A stretch of DNA of 64,000 nucleotides from Photorhabdus laumondii subsp. laumondii (GTDB lineage Bacteria > Pseudomonadota > Gammaproteobacteria > Enterobacterales > Enterobacteriaceae), in the NCBI RefSeq assembly GCF_003343245.1, contig NZ_CP024901.1, positions 2,480,001-2,544,000 on the forward strand, written 5' to 3'. The position numbers were made by a program, and so were the translations under genes. Below are positions 9,848 through 20,275 of this stretch, piece after piece; within the stretch, counting starts at the first letter, position 1; each line of letters starts with the position of its first letter. The notes beneath the pieces were generated by a model. The model saw nothing but the letters and a program-made list of their open reading frames with translations. It had not been told where the DNA came from and did no database searches.

Positions 9848-9867
9848 TCAGCGCCAGTACTATTAGG

Positions 9868-10263
9868 TTAGTAGAGAGAAAATATCTGTTCCCAAGGCAA
9901 GTAGTAAATATTTGTTATCACCATTAATACGATTGAAAGATAGGTTGCTACCATGCCTGAACGCCGCCAGTAGAACTCACGGTGGTACAGGCCATAATAA
10001 TGCAAGACTCTGCCGGTAAGCAGAATCAAACCACAGACATGTATCATCCAGACATTTGAGCCGTTCATCTCCATCATGACCAGCAATAACATAGAGATAG
10101 GGATATATTCCACAGCATTACCGTGAATGCGGATCGCTGTTTGTAATTCGTAAAAACCACCATCTCCATATGAGACACGATATTGTGTTCTTAACTTAAC
10201 CACATCAAAAGACAGCTTAATCAATAATAGTGCGCCCAACACAACATAAAGCGAGCTAACCAT
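9868..10263 (-). CDS. yecN: MAPEG family membrane protein YecN
   Basis: 131-residue inner-membrane protein of the MAPEG family (membrane-associated proteins in eicosanoid and glutathione metabolism). Four hydrophobic segments are visible, with the family signature RIHGNAVEYIPISMLLL near residue 45 and GRVLHYYGLYHREFYWRRSG near residue 90. The ATG at 10263 has GGAG seven bases upstream and gives the same length as E. coli YecN; a start 12 bases earlier is less likely. Bacterial substrate unknown. Confidence 0.93.
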   Translation of the reverse strand: MVSSLYVVLGALLLIKLSFDVVKLRTQYRVSYGDGGFYELQTAIRIHGNAVEYIPISMLLLVMMEMNGSNVWMIHVCGLILLTGRVLHYYGLYHREFYWRRSGMVATYLSIVLMVITNIYYLPWEQIFSLY

Positions 10264-10539
10264 TTTTAACTCCATTGCCTAACCGAAATTGGCCAATTAA
10301 GTTATGATAAACCCCAAAAATAAAACTGTCGCTATAAATAGATGGGAATTGAAAATAAATTGCCTGATTATCAGACATCAAGCAATGGTATCGCATCGGG
10401 ATATTACCTGCCCTTATCTCTGAGCAGAATTTCCATTATAATGGCGACCTTTTTTGACACTTCATGACACTTTTCAAGTTCAAGAACGATGCCAAAATTT
10501 CCGCAGCAACAGCACAACAGCCGAGTAAAAGGATATTGT

Positions 10540-12312
10540 ATGCGTACTGATTATTGTGGGCAGTTGAATCTGACCCATGAAGGCCAGAAGGTGACTCTTT
10601 GTGGTTGGGTAAACCGCCGCCGTGATCTGGGTGGCTTGATTTTTATTGATATGCGTGATCGTGAAGGGATCGTTCAGGTATTTTTTGACCCGGATCAGCA
10701 AGCCGCATTTTCTCAGGCTGCTGAACTGCGTAATGAATTCTGTATTCAAATCACCGGTACTGTACGCGCCCGTCCTGACAGTCAAATCAATAAAGATATG
10801 GCTACCGGTGAAATAGAGGTTTTTGCGGAAAGTTTGAATATCATCAACCGTTCCGAACCTCTGCCTTTGGATAGCAATCAGACGAACAGTGAAGAGCAAC
10901 GTCTGAAATATCGCTATATTGATCTGCGTCGACCTGAAATGGCAAATCGCCTGAAAACACGGGCTAAAATCACCAGTTTTGTGCGTCGTTTCATGGATAA
11001 TCAGGGTTTCCTGGATATTGAAACGCCGATGCTGACGAAAGCAACACCCGAAGGTGCCCGTGATTATTTGGTGCCAAGTCGTGTTCATAAAGGCAAATTT
11101 TATGCCTTGCCTCAATCTCCGCAGTTATTTAAGCAATTGCTGATGATGTCCGGTTTTGACCGTTATTATCAAATTGTTAAATGCTTCCGTGATGAAGACT
11201 TGCGTGCGGATCGCCAGCCAGAATTTACTCAAATCGACGTGGAAACTTCCTTTATGACTGCTGAGCAGGTAAGGGAAATGATGGAAAAAATGATCCGCGA
11301 ATTGTGGTTTGAAATTGACGGTGTTGATCTGGGGCATTTCCCGGTGATGACGTTTGCTGAAGTGATGCGTCGTTTCGGTTCTGATAAACCTGATCTGCGT
11401 AACCCGTTGGAGTTGGTTGATGTTGCTGATCTGGTTAAAGATGTGGAATTTAGTGTTTTTGCTGAGCCGGCGAATGACAGTAAAGGCCGCGTAGCCGTCA
11501 TTCGGGTACCCGGTGGTGCTGAATTGAGCCGTAAGCAGATTGATGAATATGGCAAATTCGTTGGGATTTATGGCGCAAAAGGGCTGGCGTGGATAAAAGT
11601 CAATGCGCGTGCTGCCGGTCTGGAAGGGGTTCAAAGTCCGATAGCCAAGTTCCTGAATGCCGAGGTGATTGAAGGTCTGCTTTCTCGTACCGATGCACAG
11701 GATGGCGATATTTTGTTCTTTGGTGCTGGCAGTGTAAAAGTGGTCACTGATGCTTTGGGAGCGTTGCGTCTGAAATTAGGGCGCGATCTGAACCTGACAA
11801 AATTGGATAGCTGGCGGCCACTGTGGGTTATCGACTTCCCCATGTTCGAAGATGATGGGGAAGGTGGCCTGACCGCTATGCACCATCCGTTTACTTCACC
11901 GTGTAATATGTCAGCGGCGGAGTTGGCGCAAGATCCGGTTTCGGCTATTGCCAATGCTTACGATATGGTGATTAACGGTTACGAAGTGGGTGGTGGTTCA
12001 GTGCGTATTCACCGTAATGAAATGCAACAGGCGGTGTTCCGTATTTTGGGCATTAATGAGCAGGAACAGCAGGAGAAATTTGGCTTCTTGCTGGATGCAC
12101 TGAAATTTGGTACGCCACCCCATGCCGGTTTGGCATTTGGTCTTGATCGTTTGGTGATGCTGCTGACAGGAACGGATAACATCCGTGATGTTATCGCATT
12201 CCCTAAAACCACCGCTGCCGCTTGTTTAATGACGGAAGCGCCAAGTTATGCCAATCCGGCGTCCCTTGAAGAGTTATCAATCTCTGTTGTTGCTAAAAAA
12301 GAGAGTGAATAA
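10540..12312 (+). CDS. aspS: Aspartyl-tRNA synthetase
   Basis: 590-residue class II synthetase that charges tRNA-Asp. The N-terminal anticodon-binding OB fold contains [20 protein letters not shown]. Motif 2 is [17 protein letters not shown] (about residues 216-232), and motif 3 is the [15 protein letters not shown] region near residue 535. The bacterial GAD insertion domain lies between them. AGGA precedes the ATG at 10540 and the length equals that of E. coli. The stop codon overlaps the nudB start by one base (TAATG), so the two are coupled. Confidence 0.97.
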   Translation: MRTDYCGQLNLTHEGQKVTLCGWVNRRRDLGGLIFIDMRDREGIVQVFFDPDQQAAFSQAAELRNEFCIQITGTVRARPDSQINKDMATGEIEVFAESLNIINRSEPLPLDSNQTNSEEQRLKYRYIDLRRPEMANRLKTRAKITSFVRRFMDNQGFLDIETPMLTKATPEGARDYLVPSRVHKGKFYALPQSPQLFKQLLMMSGFDRYYQIVKCFRDEDLRADRQPEFTQIDVETSFMTAEQVREMMEKMIRELWFEIDGVDLGHFPVMTFAEVMRRFGSDKPDLRNPLELVDVADLVKDVEFSVFAEPANDSKGRVAVIRVPGGAELSRKQIDEYGKFVGIYGAKGLAWIKVNARAAGLEGVQSPIAKFLNAEVIEGLLSRTDAQDGDILFFGAGSVKVVTDALGALRLKLGRDLNLTKLDSWRPLWVIDFPMFEDDGEGGLTAMHHPFTSPCNMSAAELAQDPVSAIANAYDMVINGYEVGGGSVRIHRNEMQQAVFRILGINEQEQQEKFGFLLDALKFGTPPHAGLAFGLDRLVMLLTGTDNIRDVIAFPKTTAAACLMTEAPSYANPASLEELSISVVAKKESE

Positions 12313-12749
12313 TGGCTTATAAGCGCCCCGAGTCTGTGCTGGTGGTTATTTATGCGATTTCCAGCCGACGGGTGCTAATGTTACAGCGGCGGGACGATCC
12401 TGATTTTTGGCAGTCTGTCACTGGCAGCCTTGATGGAGATGAAACGCCGTGGGAGACAGCATTGCGTGAAGTGCAAGAAGAAGTCGGTATTGATATTATA
12501 GGTGAAAATCTTGAATTGATAGATTGCCGGCGTTCTCTTTATTATGAGATTTTTACCCATTTGCGCCATCGCTATGCTCCAGGAGTCACCCGCAATAAAG
12601 AGTACTGGTTCTGTCTGGCATTGCCGGAAGAGCGAGAATGCCTGTTGACTGAACATCAGGCTTATCAGTGGCTGGATGCGGATAAAGCAGTAAAGCTCAC
12701 TAAGTCGTGGAGCAATCGGCAGGCGATTGAAGAGTTTGTTATTGAATAA
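12312..12749 (+). CDS. nudB: Dihydroneopterin triphosphate diphosphatase NudB
   Basis: 145-residue Nudix hydrolase that removes pyrophosphate from dihydroneopterin triphosphate in folate synthesis. The Nudix box is intact: [20 protein letters not shown] followed by VGI, about residues 38-60. [12 protein letters not shown] at the start and [11 protein letters not shown] are typical of NudB. It lies between aspS and yebC in one operon, as in E. coli. Confidence 0.94.
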   Translation: MAYKRPESVLVVIYAISSRRVLMLQRRDDPDFWQSVTGSLDGDETPWETALREVQEEVGIDIIGENLELIDCRRSLYYEIFTHLRHRYAPGVTRNKEYWFCLALPEERECLLTEHQAYQWLDADKAVKLTKSWSNRQAIEEFVIE

Positions 12750-12778
12750 GTTTATTAGACGTTTTATCGGAGAACCTT

Positions 12779-13522
12779 ATGGCAGGTCATAGTAAATGGG
12801 CCAACACCAAGCACCGCAAAGCTGCGCAGGATGCGAAACGCGGTAAGATTTTCACCAAAATTATCCGGGAGCTAGTAACGGCAGCCCGTCTGGGTGGTGG
12901 AGATCCGGCATCTAACCCACGTCTGCGTGCTGCAATTGATAAAGCACTGTCCAACAACATGACCCGCGACACTCTGAATCGTGCTATCGCCCGTGGTGTT
13001 GGCAGCGATGAAGCGGATAACATGGAAACCATCATTTATGAAGGTTATGGTCCGGGGGGAACGGCGGTGATGGTTGAGTGTCTGAGTGATAACCGTAACC
13101 GTACTGTTTCTGACGTTCGTCATGCTTTCACTAAAACCGGTGGTAATTTGGGTACTGATGGCTCGGTGGCTTATCTGTTCGCCAAGAAAGGAGTGATTTC
13201 TTACGCGCCAGGGCTGGATGAAGATGCGGTTATGGAAGCGGCGTTGGAAGCCGGCGCTGATGATGTAGAAACCTATGATGATGGCGCGATTGATGTTTAC
13301 ACCACACCAGAAACCTTTGGTGACGTGAAAGATGCGTTAGATGCAGCGGGTTTTGTGGCTGAATCAGCAGAAGTTTCAATGATCCCTTCCACTAAAGCAG
13401 AGTTGGATGCGGAAACTGCACCTAAGTTATTGCGCTTGATTGATATGTTGGAAGATTCAGACGACGTACAAGAGGTTTACCATAACGGTGAAATCTCTGA
13501 TGAAATTGCGGCTTTGCTGTAA
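12779..13522 (+). CDS. yebC: YebC/TACO1-family protein
   Basis: 247-residue YebC. The family is described as transcriptional regulators and, more recently, as factors that help ribosomes through difficult sequences. [37 protein letters not shown] and [19 protein letters not shown] are near-invariant. A ribosome site (GGAGAACC) precedes the ATG. Last gene of the aspS-nudB-yebC operon; ERIC copy 5 begins 15 bases after its stop. Confidence 0.96.
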   Translation: MAGHSKWANTKHRKAAQDAKRGKIFTKIIRELVTAARLGGGDPASNPRLRAAIDKALSNNMTRDTLNRAIARGVGSDEADNMETIIYEGYGPGGTAVMVECLSDNRNRTVSDVRHAFTKTGGNLGTDGSVAYLFAKKGVISYAPGLDEDAVMEAALEAGADDVETYDDGAIDVYTTPETFGDVKDALDAAGFVAESAEVSMIPSTKAELDAETAPKLLRLIDMLEDSDDVQEVYHNGEISDEIAALL

Positions 13523-13536
13523 TTTCAGTCGGGTTG

Positions 13537-13659
13537 TATACCCTATGGATTTCAAGATGGATTGCGACGGCAAGGGAGCGAATCGCCGGGAGCATAGATA
13601 ATGATGTGACCGGGGTGAGAGCAGCCAACAAAGAGGCAACTTGAAGGATAACGGGTACA
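13537..13659 (+). repeat. ERIC element 5 (123 bp, 4-bp deletion)
   Basis: TATACCCTATGG to GATAACGGGTACA. Four bases are missing in the GGGGTGAG...CAGCC segment and the right terminus is mutated. It lies in the 3' untranslated region of yebC. Confidence 0.92.
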
Positions 13660-13665
13660 TAGCGT

Positions 13666-13700
13666 AGAGAAAGTGTGCTGTGGTACAGGACACTTTCTCT
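13666..13700 (+). terminator. Likely terminator of aspS-nudB-yebC
   Basis: 11-bp perfect stem AGAGAAAGTGT / ACACTTTCTCT with a 13-base loop, followed after three bases by GTTTTTA. It stands between ERIC copy 5 and ruvC. Confidence 0.55.
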
Positions 13701-13753
13701 AACGTTTTTATCTCCTTTATTAAAGGTGATAATCAAAGGCGAATAAACAGAAT

Positions 13754-14275
13754 ATGGCGATTATCTTAGGTATCGACCCGGGTTCCCGCGTCACTGGCTA
13801 TGGTGTGATCCGTCAGCAGGGGCGTCATTTGAGCTACCTTGGCAGTGGTTGTATCCGAACAAAAGTTGATGATCTGCCTAACCGGTTACAGCGGATTTAT
13901 GCGGGTATCCTTGAAATTATTACGCAATTTCAACCAGATGCTTTTGCTATCGAGCAAGTCTTTATGGCAAAAAACGCCGATTCAGCGCTGAAATTAGGGC
14001 AAGCACGGGGAGTGGCTATTCTTGCCGCTGTTAATCAATCTATACCGGTTTTTGAATATGCTGCGCGGCAGGTGAAACAAACGGTTGTTGGAACCGGGGC
14101 GGCTGAAAAAAGTCAGGTTCAGCACATGGTGCGTTCTGTGCTGAAATTGTCTGCTAACCCGCAATCCGATGCGGCAGATGCATTGGCGATTGCGATAACC
14201 CATTGTCACTTTAATCAGAATCTTTTGCGGGTTGGTGATCCCAGATTAATTTTGGCACGTGGACGTTTAAGATAA
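13754..14275 (+). CDS. ruvC: Holliday junction resolvase RuvC
   Basis: 173-residue crossover junction endonuclease that cuts Holliday junctions bound by RuvAB. Catalytic acidic residues lie in [16 protein letters not shown] (Asp7), [20 protein letters not shown] (Glu near 66), and the C-terminal [13 protein letters not shown] (two Asp). Length equals that of E. coli. ruvAB follows about 85 bases later behind its own LexA box, so ruvC is probably expressed separately, as in E. coli. Confidence 0.97.
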   Translation: MAIILGIDPGSRVTGYGVIRQQGRHLSYLGSGCIRTKVDDLPNRLQRIYAGILEIITQFQPDAFAIEQVFMAKNADSALKLGQARGVAILAAVNQSIPVFEYAARQVKQTVVGTGAAEKSQVQHMVRSVLKLSANPQSDAADALAIAITHCHFNQNLLRVGDPRLILARGRLR

Positions 14276-14278
14276 CGG

Positions 14279-14294
14279 CTGGATATGCATCCAG
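14279..14294 (+). promoter_or_regulatory. LexA (SOS) box of ruvAB
   Basis: CTGGATATGCATCCAG fits CTG-N10-CAG and closely resembles the known E. coli ruvAB SOS box (CTGGATATCTATCCAG). It lies 68 bases before the ruvA start. The same palindrome, extended to GCTGGAT/ATCCAGC and followed by seven T (14296-14302), also looks like an intrinsic terminator for ruvC. Confidence 0.82.
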
Positions 14295-14361
14295 CTTTTT
14301 TTATGTTATAACCATAAATAGAACAATCAGTTTTATTTTTTAGGTTTTAGGGGGTAAACGA

Positions 14362-14979
14362 GTGATAGGGCGTCTCAGAGGAATTGTGCTGGAAAAACAA
14401 CCACCTTTGGTTTTACTGGAAACAAATGGTGTTGGTTATGAAGTCCATATGCCAATGACCTGTTTTTATGAATTGCCTGATGCCGGACAGGAAGCTGTTC
14501 TGTTTACTCACTTTGTTGTGCGTGAAGATGCGCAATTACTTTATGGTTTTAATGATAAGCAGGAGCGGGCGCTATTCCGTGAATTAATTAAAGTGAATGG
14601 TGTAGGGCCTAAATTGGCGTTGGCTATTCTTTCGGGCATGTCTGCGCAGCAATTTGTTTCTGCTATTGAACGAGAAGCGATCGTTTCTCTGGTTAAATTG
14701 CCGGGTGTAGGTAAGAAAACCGCTGAACGGTTGGTGGTTGAAATGAAAGATCGCTTTAAAGGGCTCAATGGCGATCTCTTCAATCAGAGCAGTGATATTA
14801 ATTTGCCGGCAACGGCCAAACAGACAACTTCTGACGCTGATAGCGAAGCAGAAGCTGCTGCGGCATTAGTCTCTCTGGGTTACAAGCCACAAGAGGCTAG
14901 CCGCATGGTCAGTAAAATCGCTAAACCGGGTGCTGATTGTGAAACACTTATCCGCGAAGCACTTCGCGCTGTTCTCTAA
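14362..14979 (+). CDS. ruvA: Holliday junction branch migration protein RuvA
   Basis: 205-residue RuvA, which binds the four-way junction as a tetramer and loads RuvB. The N-terminal OB domain ([20 protein letters not shown]) is followed by two helix-hairpin-helix motifs, [14 protein letters not shown] and [19 protein letters not shown], then a flexible linker and the C-terminal RuvB-contacting domain. It starts with GTG preceded by AGGGGG. ruvB begins 16 bases after its stop, forming an SOS-controlled operon. Confidence 0.96.
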   Translation: MIGRLRGIVLEKQPPLVLLETNGVGYEVHMPMTCFYELPDAGQEAVLFTHFVVREDAQLLYGFNDKQERALFRELIKVNGVGPKLALAILSGMSAQQFVSAIEREAIVSLVKLPGVGKKTAERLVVEMKDRFKGLNGDLFNQSSDINLPATAKQTTSDADSEAEAAAALVSLGYKPQEASRMVSKIAKPGADCETLIREALRAVL

Positions 14980-14995
14980 GTTACAGGGGTAAGCC

Positions 14996-16003
14996 ATGAT
15001 TGAAGCTGACCGTCTGGTTTCTGCGGAAGTTTTGCAAGACGATGAAGCGATTGACCGCGCAATCAGACCTAAATTGTTGTCTGAATATGTTGGGCAACCG
15101 CAAGTCTGTGAGCAGATGGAGATTTTTATTCAGGCTGCCAGACAGCGTGGTGATGCCCTTGATCACCTGCTGATTTTTGGTCCGCCGGGATTGGGGAAAA
15201 CAACGCTGGCGAATATTGTTGCCAATGAGATGGGCGTTAATCTTCGCACAACTTCTGGTCCGGTGTTGGAAAAGGCGGGCGATCTGGCGGCAATGCTGAC
15301 CAATCTTGAGCCGCATGATGTGTTGTTTATCGATGAAATTCACCGTTTATCGCCGGTAGTGGAAGAAATTCTCTATCCAGCAATGGAAGATTACCAACTG
15401 GATATTATGATTGGCGAGGGGCCGGCAGCCCGTTCGATCAAAATTGATTTGCCGCCTTTTACCCTGATTGGGGCTACCACTCGCGCAGGTTCTTTGACTT
15501 CGCCACTGCGTGATCGGTTCGGTATCGTGCAGCGCCTTGAATTTTATAATGTGGACGATTTGCAAAGTATCGTTTCTCGCAGTGCCCGTTTTATGGGAGT
15601 AGAGATTACTGACGATGGTGCCCGGCAGGTTGCTATGCGTTCTCGTGGAACGCCGCGGATTACAAACCGTTTACTGCGCCGGGTACGTGATTTTGCTCAA
15701 GTAAAAGGGAATGGTGCGATTGATGGCAATATTGCCACCAGAGCGCTGGATATGTTGAGCGTAGATGCTGCCGGTTTTGATTATCTGGATCGTAAGTTAC
15801 TGATTGCCATCATTGATAAATTTATGGGCGGGCCGGTTGGGGTAGATAACCTTGCCGCTGCTATTGGTGAAGAGCGGGAAACGATTGAGGATGTGCTGGA
15901 ACCCTTTTTGATTCAACAGGGCTTTATTCAACGTACTTCCCGTGGACGAATTGCCACTGAACATGCTTATCGCCATTTTGGCATGGTCAGAAATCAGGAA
16001 TGA
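14996..16003 (+). CDS. ruvB: Holliday junction DNA helicase RuvB
   Basis: 335-residue AAA+ ring motor that drives branch migration with RuvA. Walker A is [12 protein letters not shown] (about residue 60), Walker B is [12 protein letters not shown], sensor 1 is [12 protein letters not shown], and the arginine finger region is SPLRDRFGI. The C-terminal winged helix includes the RTSRGR stretch. The ATG has AGGGG upstream. ERIC copy 6 starts only 2 bases after the stop codon and so is part of the ruvAB transcript. Confidence 0.97.
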   Translation: MIEADRLVSAEVLQDDEAIDRAIRPKLLSEYVGQPQVCEQMEIFIQAARQRGDALDHLLIFGPPGLGKTTLANIVANEMGVNLRTTSGPVLEKAGDLAAMLTNLEPHDVLFIDEIHRLSPVVEEILYPAMEDYQLDIMIGEGPAARSIKIDLPPFTLIGATTRAGSLTSPLRDRFGIVQRLEFYNVDDLQSIVSRSARFMGVEITDDGARQVAMRSRGTPRITNRLLRRVRDFAQVKGNGAIDGNIATRALDMLSVDAAGFDYLDRKLLIAIIDKFMGGPVGVDNLAAAIGEERETIEDVLEPFLIQQGFIQRTSRGRIATEHAYRHFGMVRNQE

Positions 16004-16005
16004 TC

Positions 16006-16128
16006 TATACCCTATGGATTTTAAGATGGATCGCGACGGCAAGGGAGCGAATCCCCGGGAGCATAGGTAATGATGTGACCGGGGTGAGTGCAGCCAACAA
16101 AGAGGCAACTTGAAAGATAACGGGTATA
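16006..16128 (+). repeat. ERIC element 6 (123 bp, 4-bp deletion)
   Basis: TATACCCTATGGATTTTAAG to GATAACGGGTATA, with four bases missing in the GGGGTGAG...CAGCC segment. It begins 2 bases after the ruvB stop. Confidence 0.92.
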
Positions 16129-16139
16129 TGTAATTGCCT

Positions 16140-16181
16140 GAAAAATCGGGATGGGCATTCCCGTAAGGGAAGCCTATCCCG
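16140..16181 (-). terminator. Intrinsic terminator of znuCB
   Basis: Long hairpin: outer stem CGGGATGGGC / GCCTATCCCG (one mismatch) and inner stem TTCCC / GGGAA with loop GTAA. On the minus strand it is followed by ATTTTTC, fitting termination of the znuC-znuB transcript. Confidence 0.75.
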
Positions 16182-16216
16182 TTCTCCTGATAACCGGGTT
16201 GTACCCACTCAGTGGA

Positions 16217-17002
16217 TTAATTTTTTGCTTTACTGATCAGGCTGGCAATAAACATCACCGCAGCACATAGCACGACAGAGGGTCCTGCTGGTGTGTCGTA
16301 AATGGCGGAGAAAGCTAATCCACCGGTGACGGCAAGCATGCCAACCGCAATAGCAATACCGGCCATTTGCTCCGGTGTGCGGGCAAAACGGCGAGCAGTG
16401 GCGGCCGGGATAATGAGCAGGGAGGTGATAATCAGTGCACCGACAAATTTCATTGCCAAGCCGATTGTCAACGCTGTTACCAGCATTAACAGCACTCTTA
16501 ACCGCTGTATTTTAATGCCATCCACAAAAGCCATTTCTTGACTGACGGTGATAGAGAGCAGGGCGTTCCATCGCCAGAACAGGAGCGTGGTGACAATGGT
16601 GACACCGATGGCAATTAACCAAATATCTTCATAGGTGACTGATAACAAATCACCAAATAGATAAGCCATCAAATCAACTCGCACATTAGACATTAAACTG
16701 ACAACCACCAGCCCTAATGATAATGCGCTGTGAGCCATAATCCCCAACAAAGTATCGATTGCCAATTGAGGACGTTTCTCCAGCCAAACCAACATCATTG
16801 CCAGTATCAAAGTGACGGCGATAATTGTGTAAAAAGGGCTAATATTTAACAATAATCCGAAAGCAACGCCCAGCAATGAAGCATGAGCCAGAGTATCACC
16901 AAAATAGGACATTCTGCGCCAGACAACAAATGAACCTAATGGCCCGGCAGCAATAGCCAATAATACGCCGGCCAACCAACCGGGGAATAATAATTCGATC
17001 AT
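16217..17002 (-). CDS. znuB: Zinc ABC transporter permease ZnuB
   Basis: 261-residue inner-membrane permease of the ZnuABC high-affinity zinc importer (ABC-3 family). About eight hydrophobic segments are visible; [53 protein letters not shown] and [14 protein letters not shown] are conserved. The start at 17002 matches E. coli ZnuB length and overlaps the znuC stop (ATGA), indicating coupling. A start nine bases earlier is possible. Confidence 0.96.
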   Translation of the reverse strand: MIELLFPGWLAGVLLAIAAGPLGSFVVWRRMSYFGDTLAHASLLGVAFGLLLNISPFYTIIAVTLILAMMLVWLEKRPQLAIDTLLGIMAHSALSLGLVVVSLMSNVRVDLMAYLFGDLLSVTYEDIWLIAIGVTIVTTLLFWRWNALLSITVSQEMAFVDGIKIQRLRVLLMLVTALTIGLAMKFVGALIITSLLIIPAATARRFARTPEQMAGIAIAVGMLAVTGGLAFSAIYDTPAGPSVVLCAAVMFIASLISKAKN

Positions 17003-17772
17003 GAGTGGCATTCCCTGTTATTTTCCAAGATAATTTTCCCTTTCAGATCATGATGGTGATTGTGTTGATGGTGATCGTGTTGATGGCGATATATTGCTAA
17101 TTGCTCAGCACCGTGATGACCAAACATAGCGATAAATTCAGGGTGAGTTGAAACAACTTCAGGTGTGCCGGAACAGCAAATATGTTGATTAAGGCATAAA
17201 ACTTCGTCTGTTTTCGCCATGACCAGATGCAAATCATGGGAAACCATCAGTACAGCACAATGCAATTCGGTCCTGATTTGATTAATTAAATCATAAAGTG
17301 CTAATTGACCATTAACATCGACCCCTTGTGTTGGTTCATCAAGGACAAGTAATTGAGGTTGATTTAATAGTGCTCTGGCTAATAAAACCCGTTGGCTTTC
17401 CCCTCCGGATAATTTTTGCATGGGCTGTTGCAATAGATGAGCAGCATTTACCCGTTCAAGTGCCGGCAATATATCGCCAGATTTGACACCGGGTTTTAGC
17501 ATCATGAAGCGTTTAACTGTCAATGGCAGGGTGGGATCAAGATGCAATTTTTGCGGAACATAGCCGATTTTCAATCCATCGGTCTGTTCAATAGTGCCGG
17601 ATGATGGCTCAATAAGCCCTAAAACAACGCGGACTAAAGTTGATTTACCGGCACCATTAGGACCTAGCAAAGTCAGAATATTCCCTCGTTGCAAATGAAG
17701 AGAGATATTGTTTAATACCCGACGATCGCCGAAATTAACAGCAACATTTTTTAAAGTGATGAGTGTCGACAT
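16999..17772 (-). CDS. znuC: Zinc ABC transporter ATPase ZnuC
   Basis: 257-residue ATP-binding subunit. Walker [16 protein letters not shown], signature [16 protein letters not shown], Walker [13 protein letters not shown] and the switch-region VSHDLHLV are intact. The tail is very His-rich ([15 protein letters not shown]), richer than I recall in E. coli, and may bind zinc. The start is placed at 17772 ([10 protein letters not shown]) by family length; the upstream frame runs into the Zur-box region. Divergent from znuA, sharing the 17798-17820 Zur site. Confidence 0.96.
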   Translation of the reverse strand: MSTLITLKNVAVNFGDRRVLNNISLHLQRGNILTLLGPNGAGKSTLVRVVLGLIEPSSGTIEQTDGLKIGYVPQKLHLDPTLPLTVKRFMMLKPGVKSGDILPALERVNAAHLLQQPMQKLSGGESQRVLLARALLNQPQLLVLDEPTQGVDVNGQLALYDLINQIRTELHCAVLMVSHDLHLVMAKTDEVLCLNQHICCSGTPEVVSTHPEFIAMFGHHGAEQLAIYRHQHDHHQHNHHHDLKGKIILENNRECHS

Positions 17773-17797
17773 GTTAAATATATCTTGCGTGAACATT

Positions 17798-17820
17798 GAG
17801 ATGTTATAATATAACAATTC
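17798..17820. promoter_or_regulatory. Zur box between znuCB and znuA
   Basis: The 23-base near-palindrome GAGATGTTATAATATAACAATTC matches the Zur consensus GAAATGTTATAWTATAACATTTC at most positions. It lies in the 76-base divergent gap and contains TATAAT, a likely -10 element. Zinc-bound Zur would thus repress both transcripts. Confidence 0.85.
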
Positions 17821-17848
17821 TGGTTTCTGTCCACGAGATATTTACATT

Positions 17849-18796
17849 ATGTTACACAAATCATATAAACTAGCGCACAAATTTCTCTGCAAGACCGCGA
17901 TTATTGCTGTTTTCATGTCGGGAACGATACAATCGGTTAATGCTGATGTTGTGACATCAATCCGTCCATTGGGTTTTATTGCCGCGGCAATAACTGAGGG
18001 TGTAACTGATACGCAGGTACTGTTACCTGATGGGGCATCACCGCATGATTATGCGTTGAGACCGTCTGATCTTAAGAAAGTTAACCGGGCAGATTTAGTT
18101 GTGTGGGTTGGACCTGAGATGGAAATCTTTTTGTCTAAACCGTTAGCCAAAGTTCCACAAAATAAACAGTTAGTTTTAGCACAATTGCCAACGATTAGGC
18201 CATTATTGCTGAAAAATAATGAAGATTTACCCGAACCGGATCAGCATAAACATGAAGATGACCATGAACATCATTCTCATGGTGAATATAATATGCACAT
18301 CTGGTTATCACCAGAAATAGCAAAACAGGTGGCACAGGGGATTCATGACCAATTACAAGCGCGTTATCCGCATAAAAAAGCAGCGCTGGACGTAAACCTA
18401 CGTAAATTCAATGCGCAGCTTGCGCAAACTGACAAAAATATTGCTAATATTCTTAAGCTGGTGCGTGGTAAGGGGTATTTTGTTTTTCACGATGCTTATG
18501 GCTATTTCGAGCAGCATTATGGCCTGACGCCATTAGGACATTTTACGATTAATCCTGAAATACAACCTGGCGCACAAAAATTACATCATATACGAACACA
18601 ATTGGTTGAGCAGAAAGCAACCTGCATTTTTGCTGAGCCACAATTCAGGCCGACCGTTATTAATGCTGTGGCGAAGGATACGGGAGTGCGTATGGGCACT
18701 TTAGATCCGTTAGGAGGCCGCATCGTATTGGATAAGGACAGCTATATGAAATTTATAACTCAGTTGTCGGAACAGTACGCGGGTTGCCTGAATTAA
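17849..18796 (+). CDS. znuA: Zinc ABC transporter periplasmic binding protein ZnuA
   Basis: 315-residue periplasmic zinc-binding protein that delivers Zn to ZnuB. The N-terminal signal peptide runs to SVNADVV. Zinc ligands fit the conserved histidines in [23 protein letters not shown] and [14 protein letters not shown], plus a late Asp. The acidic His-rich loop [18 protein letters not shown] (about residues 131-148) is typical of ZnuA. Expression is likely controlled by the Zur box just upstream. mepM follows 20 bases later and zinc-dependent MepM may share its transcript. Confidence 0.96.
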   Translation: MLHKSYKLAHKFLCKTAIIAVFMSGTIQSVNADVVTSIRPLGFIAAAITEGVTDTQVLLPDGASPHDYALRPSDLKKVNRADLVVWVGPEMEIFLSKPLAKVPQNKQLVLAQLPTIRPLLLKNNEDLPEPDQHKHEDDHEHHSHGEYNMHIWLSPEIAKQVAQGIHDQLQARYPHKKAALDVNLRKFNAQLAQTDKNIANILKLVRGKGYFVFHDAYGYFEQHYGLTPLGHFTINPEIQPGAQKLHHIRTQLVEQKATCIFAEPQFRPTVINAVAKDTGVRMGTLDPLGGRIVLDKDSYMKFITQLSEQYAGCLN

Positions 18797-18816
18797 AGCA
18801 ATAAGGAATTCAATGA

Positions 18817-20124
18817 GTGCAACAGATAGTTAAAACTATCGTTCTGGTGTATAAGGAGTTACCGCGACCGCATAAAATTATGTTGGGTTCGCTGACTGTA
18901 GCAACATTGGTTGTCACTATGTGGCAACCTATTGCTTATCATCATGAACAAGAAGAAACAACAGTCGGCAGCATCGCTATCAATCTTCCGGTAGATAGTG
19001 ATGAGATTATTGCAGATAGCAGTGAACAGCTACCGGATGAAGGTATTCCTGATGAAGAGACGAACTCAGAGGTTACGGCTCAAACTCCGCATGAATATAT
19101 TGTCTCTGACGGTGACACCCTCAGTAATATTCTGACCCAATTTGGTATCGACTCTTCTGATGTCGCGTTACTCGCGAGTCAGCATAAAGCGTTACGGGGG
19201 CTGAATATTGGTCAGCCATTGTCATGGACAGTCAATGAAGCGGGTGACTTGCAAACGCTGACTTGGGGTGTTTCCCGCCGTGAAATGCGCATTTATACCC
19301 GTGAGGGCGATCTGTTTAAAGAAACAAAAGAGTTTCAGAAAGGGGAATGGAAAAACAGCGTCGTCGTTGGCGTTGTTGATAGTAATTTTACCAGCAGTGC
19401 TTTAAATGCCGGCTTAACCAGCAGTGAAGCACGTGAAGTTACCAAGGCACTGCAATGGCAAATTGATTTGCGTAAATTACATGAAGGTGATCGTTTCTCT
19501 GTATTGCTGTCCCGTGAAATGTTGGATGGTCACAGTGAACAGAGCCAATTACTTGGTGTTCGCCTAAATAGTGGTGGTAAAGATTATTATGCTATCCGGG
19601 CGGAAGATGGGCGTTTTTATGATCGTCAAGGTTCCGGTCTGGAGCGCGGATTTTTGCGTTTTCCAACCGCCAAGCAATTTCGGGTATCTTCCCAATTTAA
19701 TCCTCGGCGTGTGAATCCAGTCACTGGTCGGGTTGCGCCACATAAAGGGGTGGATTTTGCTATGCCGGTGGGAACGCCTGTTTTGGCGGTAGGTGATGGT
19801 GAGGTGATTGTCTCCAAATATAACGGAGCAGCAGGTAACTTTATTGCCATTCGTCATGGGCGCCAATATACCACGCGTTATATGCACTTGAGAAAGCTGT
19901 TGGTGAAATCAGGGCAGAAGGTAAAACGCGGTGATCGTATCGCGTTGTCCGGTAGCACTGGTCGTTCTACCGGTCCACATTTGCATTATGAATTCTGGAT
20001 CAATCAGCAGGTGGTAAACCCATTAACGGCGAAATTGCCGCGTTCTGGCGGTTTGAGTGGTAAAGAACGCACAGAATTCTTGGCAATGGTAAAAGAGGTA
20101 ACGCCCCAGCTTCTGTTAGATTGA
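18817..20124 (+). CDS. mepM: Murein DD-endopeptidase MepM
   Basis: 435-residue zinc peptidase that cuts 4-3 peptide cross-links in peptidoglycan to allow cell wall growth. It has an N-terminal membrane anchor (KIMLGSLTVATLVVTMW), an acidic linker, an OapA/LysM-like region (EYIVSDGDTLSNILTQFGID) and the C-terminal M23 domain. Zinc ligands are seen in HKGVDFAMP (His and Asp) and HLHYEFW (His). It starts with GTG behind AAGGAA. Downstream of znuA and upstream of lpxM, as in E. coli. Confidence 0.96.
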   Translation: MQQIVKTIVLVYKELPRPHKIMLGSLTVATLVVTMWQPIAYHHEQEETTVGSIAINLPVDSDEIIADSSEQLPDEGIPDEETNSEVTAQTPHEYIVSDGDTLSNILTQFGIDSSDVALLASQHKALRGLNIGQPLSWTVNEAGDLQTLTWGVSRREMRIYTREGDLFKETKEFQKGEWKNSVVVGVVDSNFTSSALNAGLTSSEAREVTKALQWQIDLRKLHEGDRFSVLLSREMLDGHSEQSQLLGVRLNSGGKDYYAIRAEDGRFYDRQGSGLERGFLRFPTAKQFRVSSQFNPRRVNPVTGRVAPHKGVDFAMPVGTPVLAVGDGEVIVSKYNGAAGNFIAIRHGRQYTTRYMHLRKLLVKSGQKVKRGDRIALSGSTGRSTGPHLHYEFWINQQVVNPLTAKLPRSGGLSGKERTEFLAMVKEVTPQLLLD

Positions 20125-20275
20125 GTTTAATTGTTCATTAGTAACAGACTTTAAAGCGGATGATTGATATCATCCGCTGTCGTTTTGTATTGCAGAACAA
20201 GATATGTTGACATCTGTTGATATAGATCCCTGTATGAAAATGGCAAATTATCGTTTTGTTTTAAAGAGTTATCTC

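Noticed and set aside
10480..12212. Several antisense frames inside aspS
   Set aside because: They are shadows of a strongly conserved gene on the other strand.
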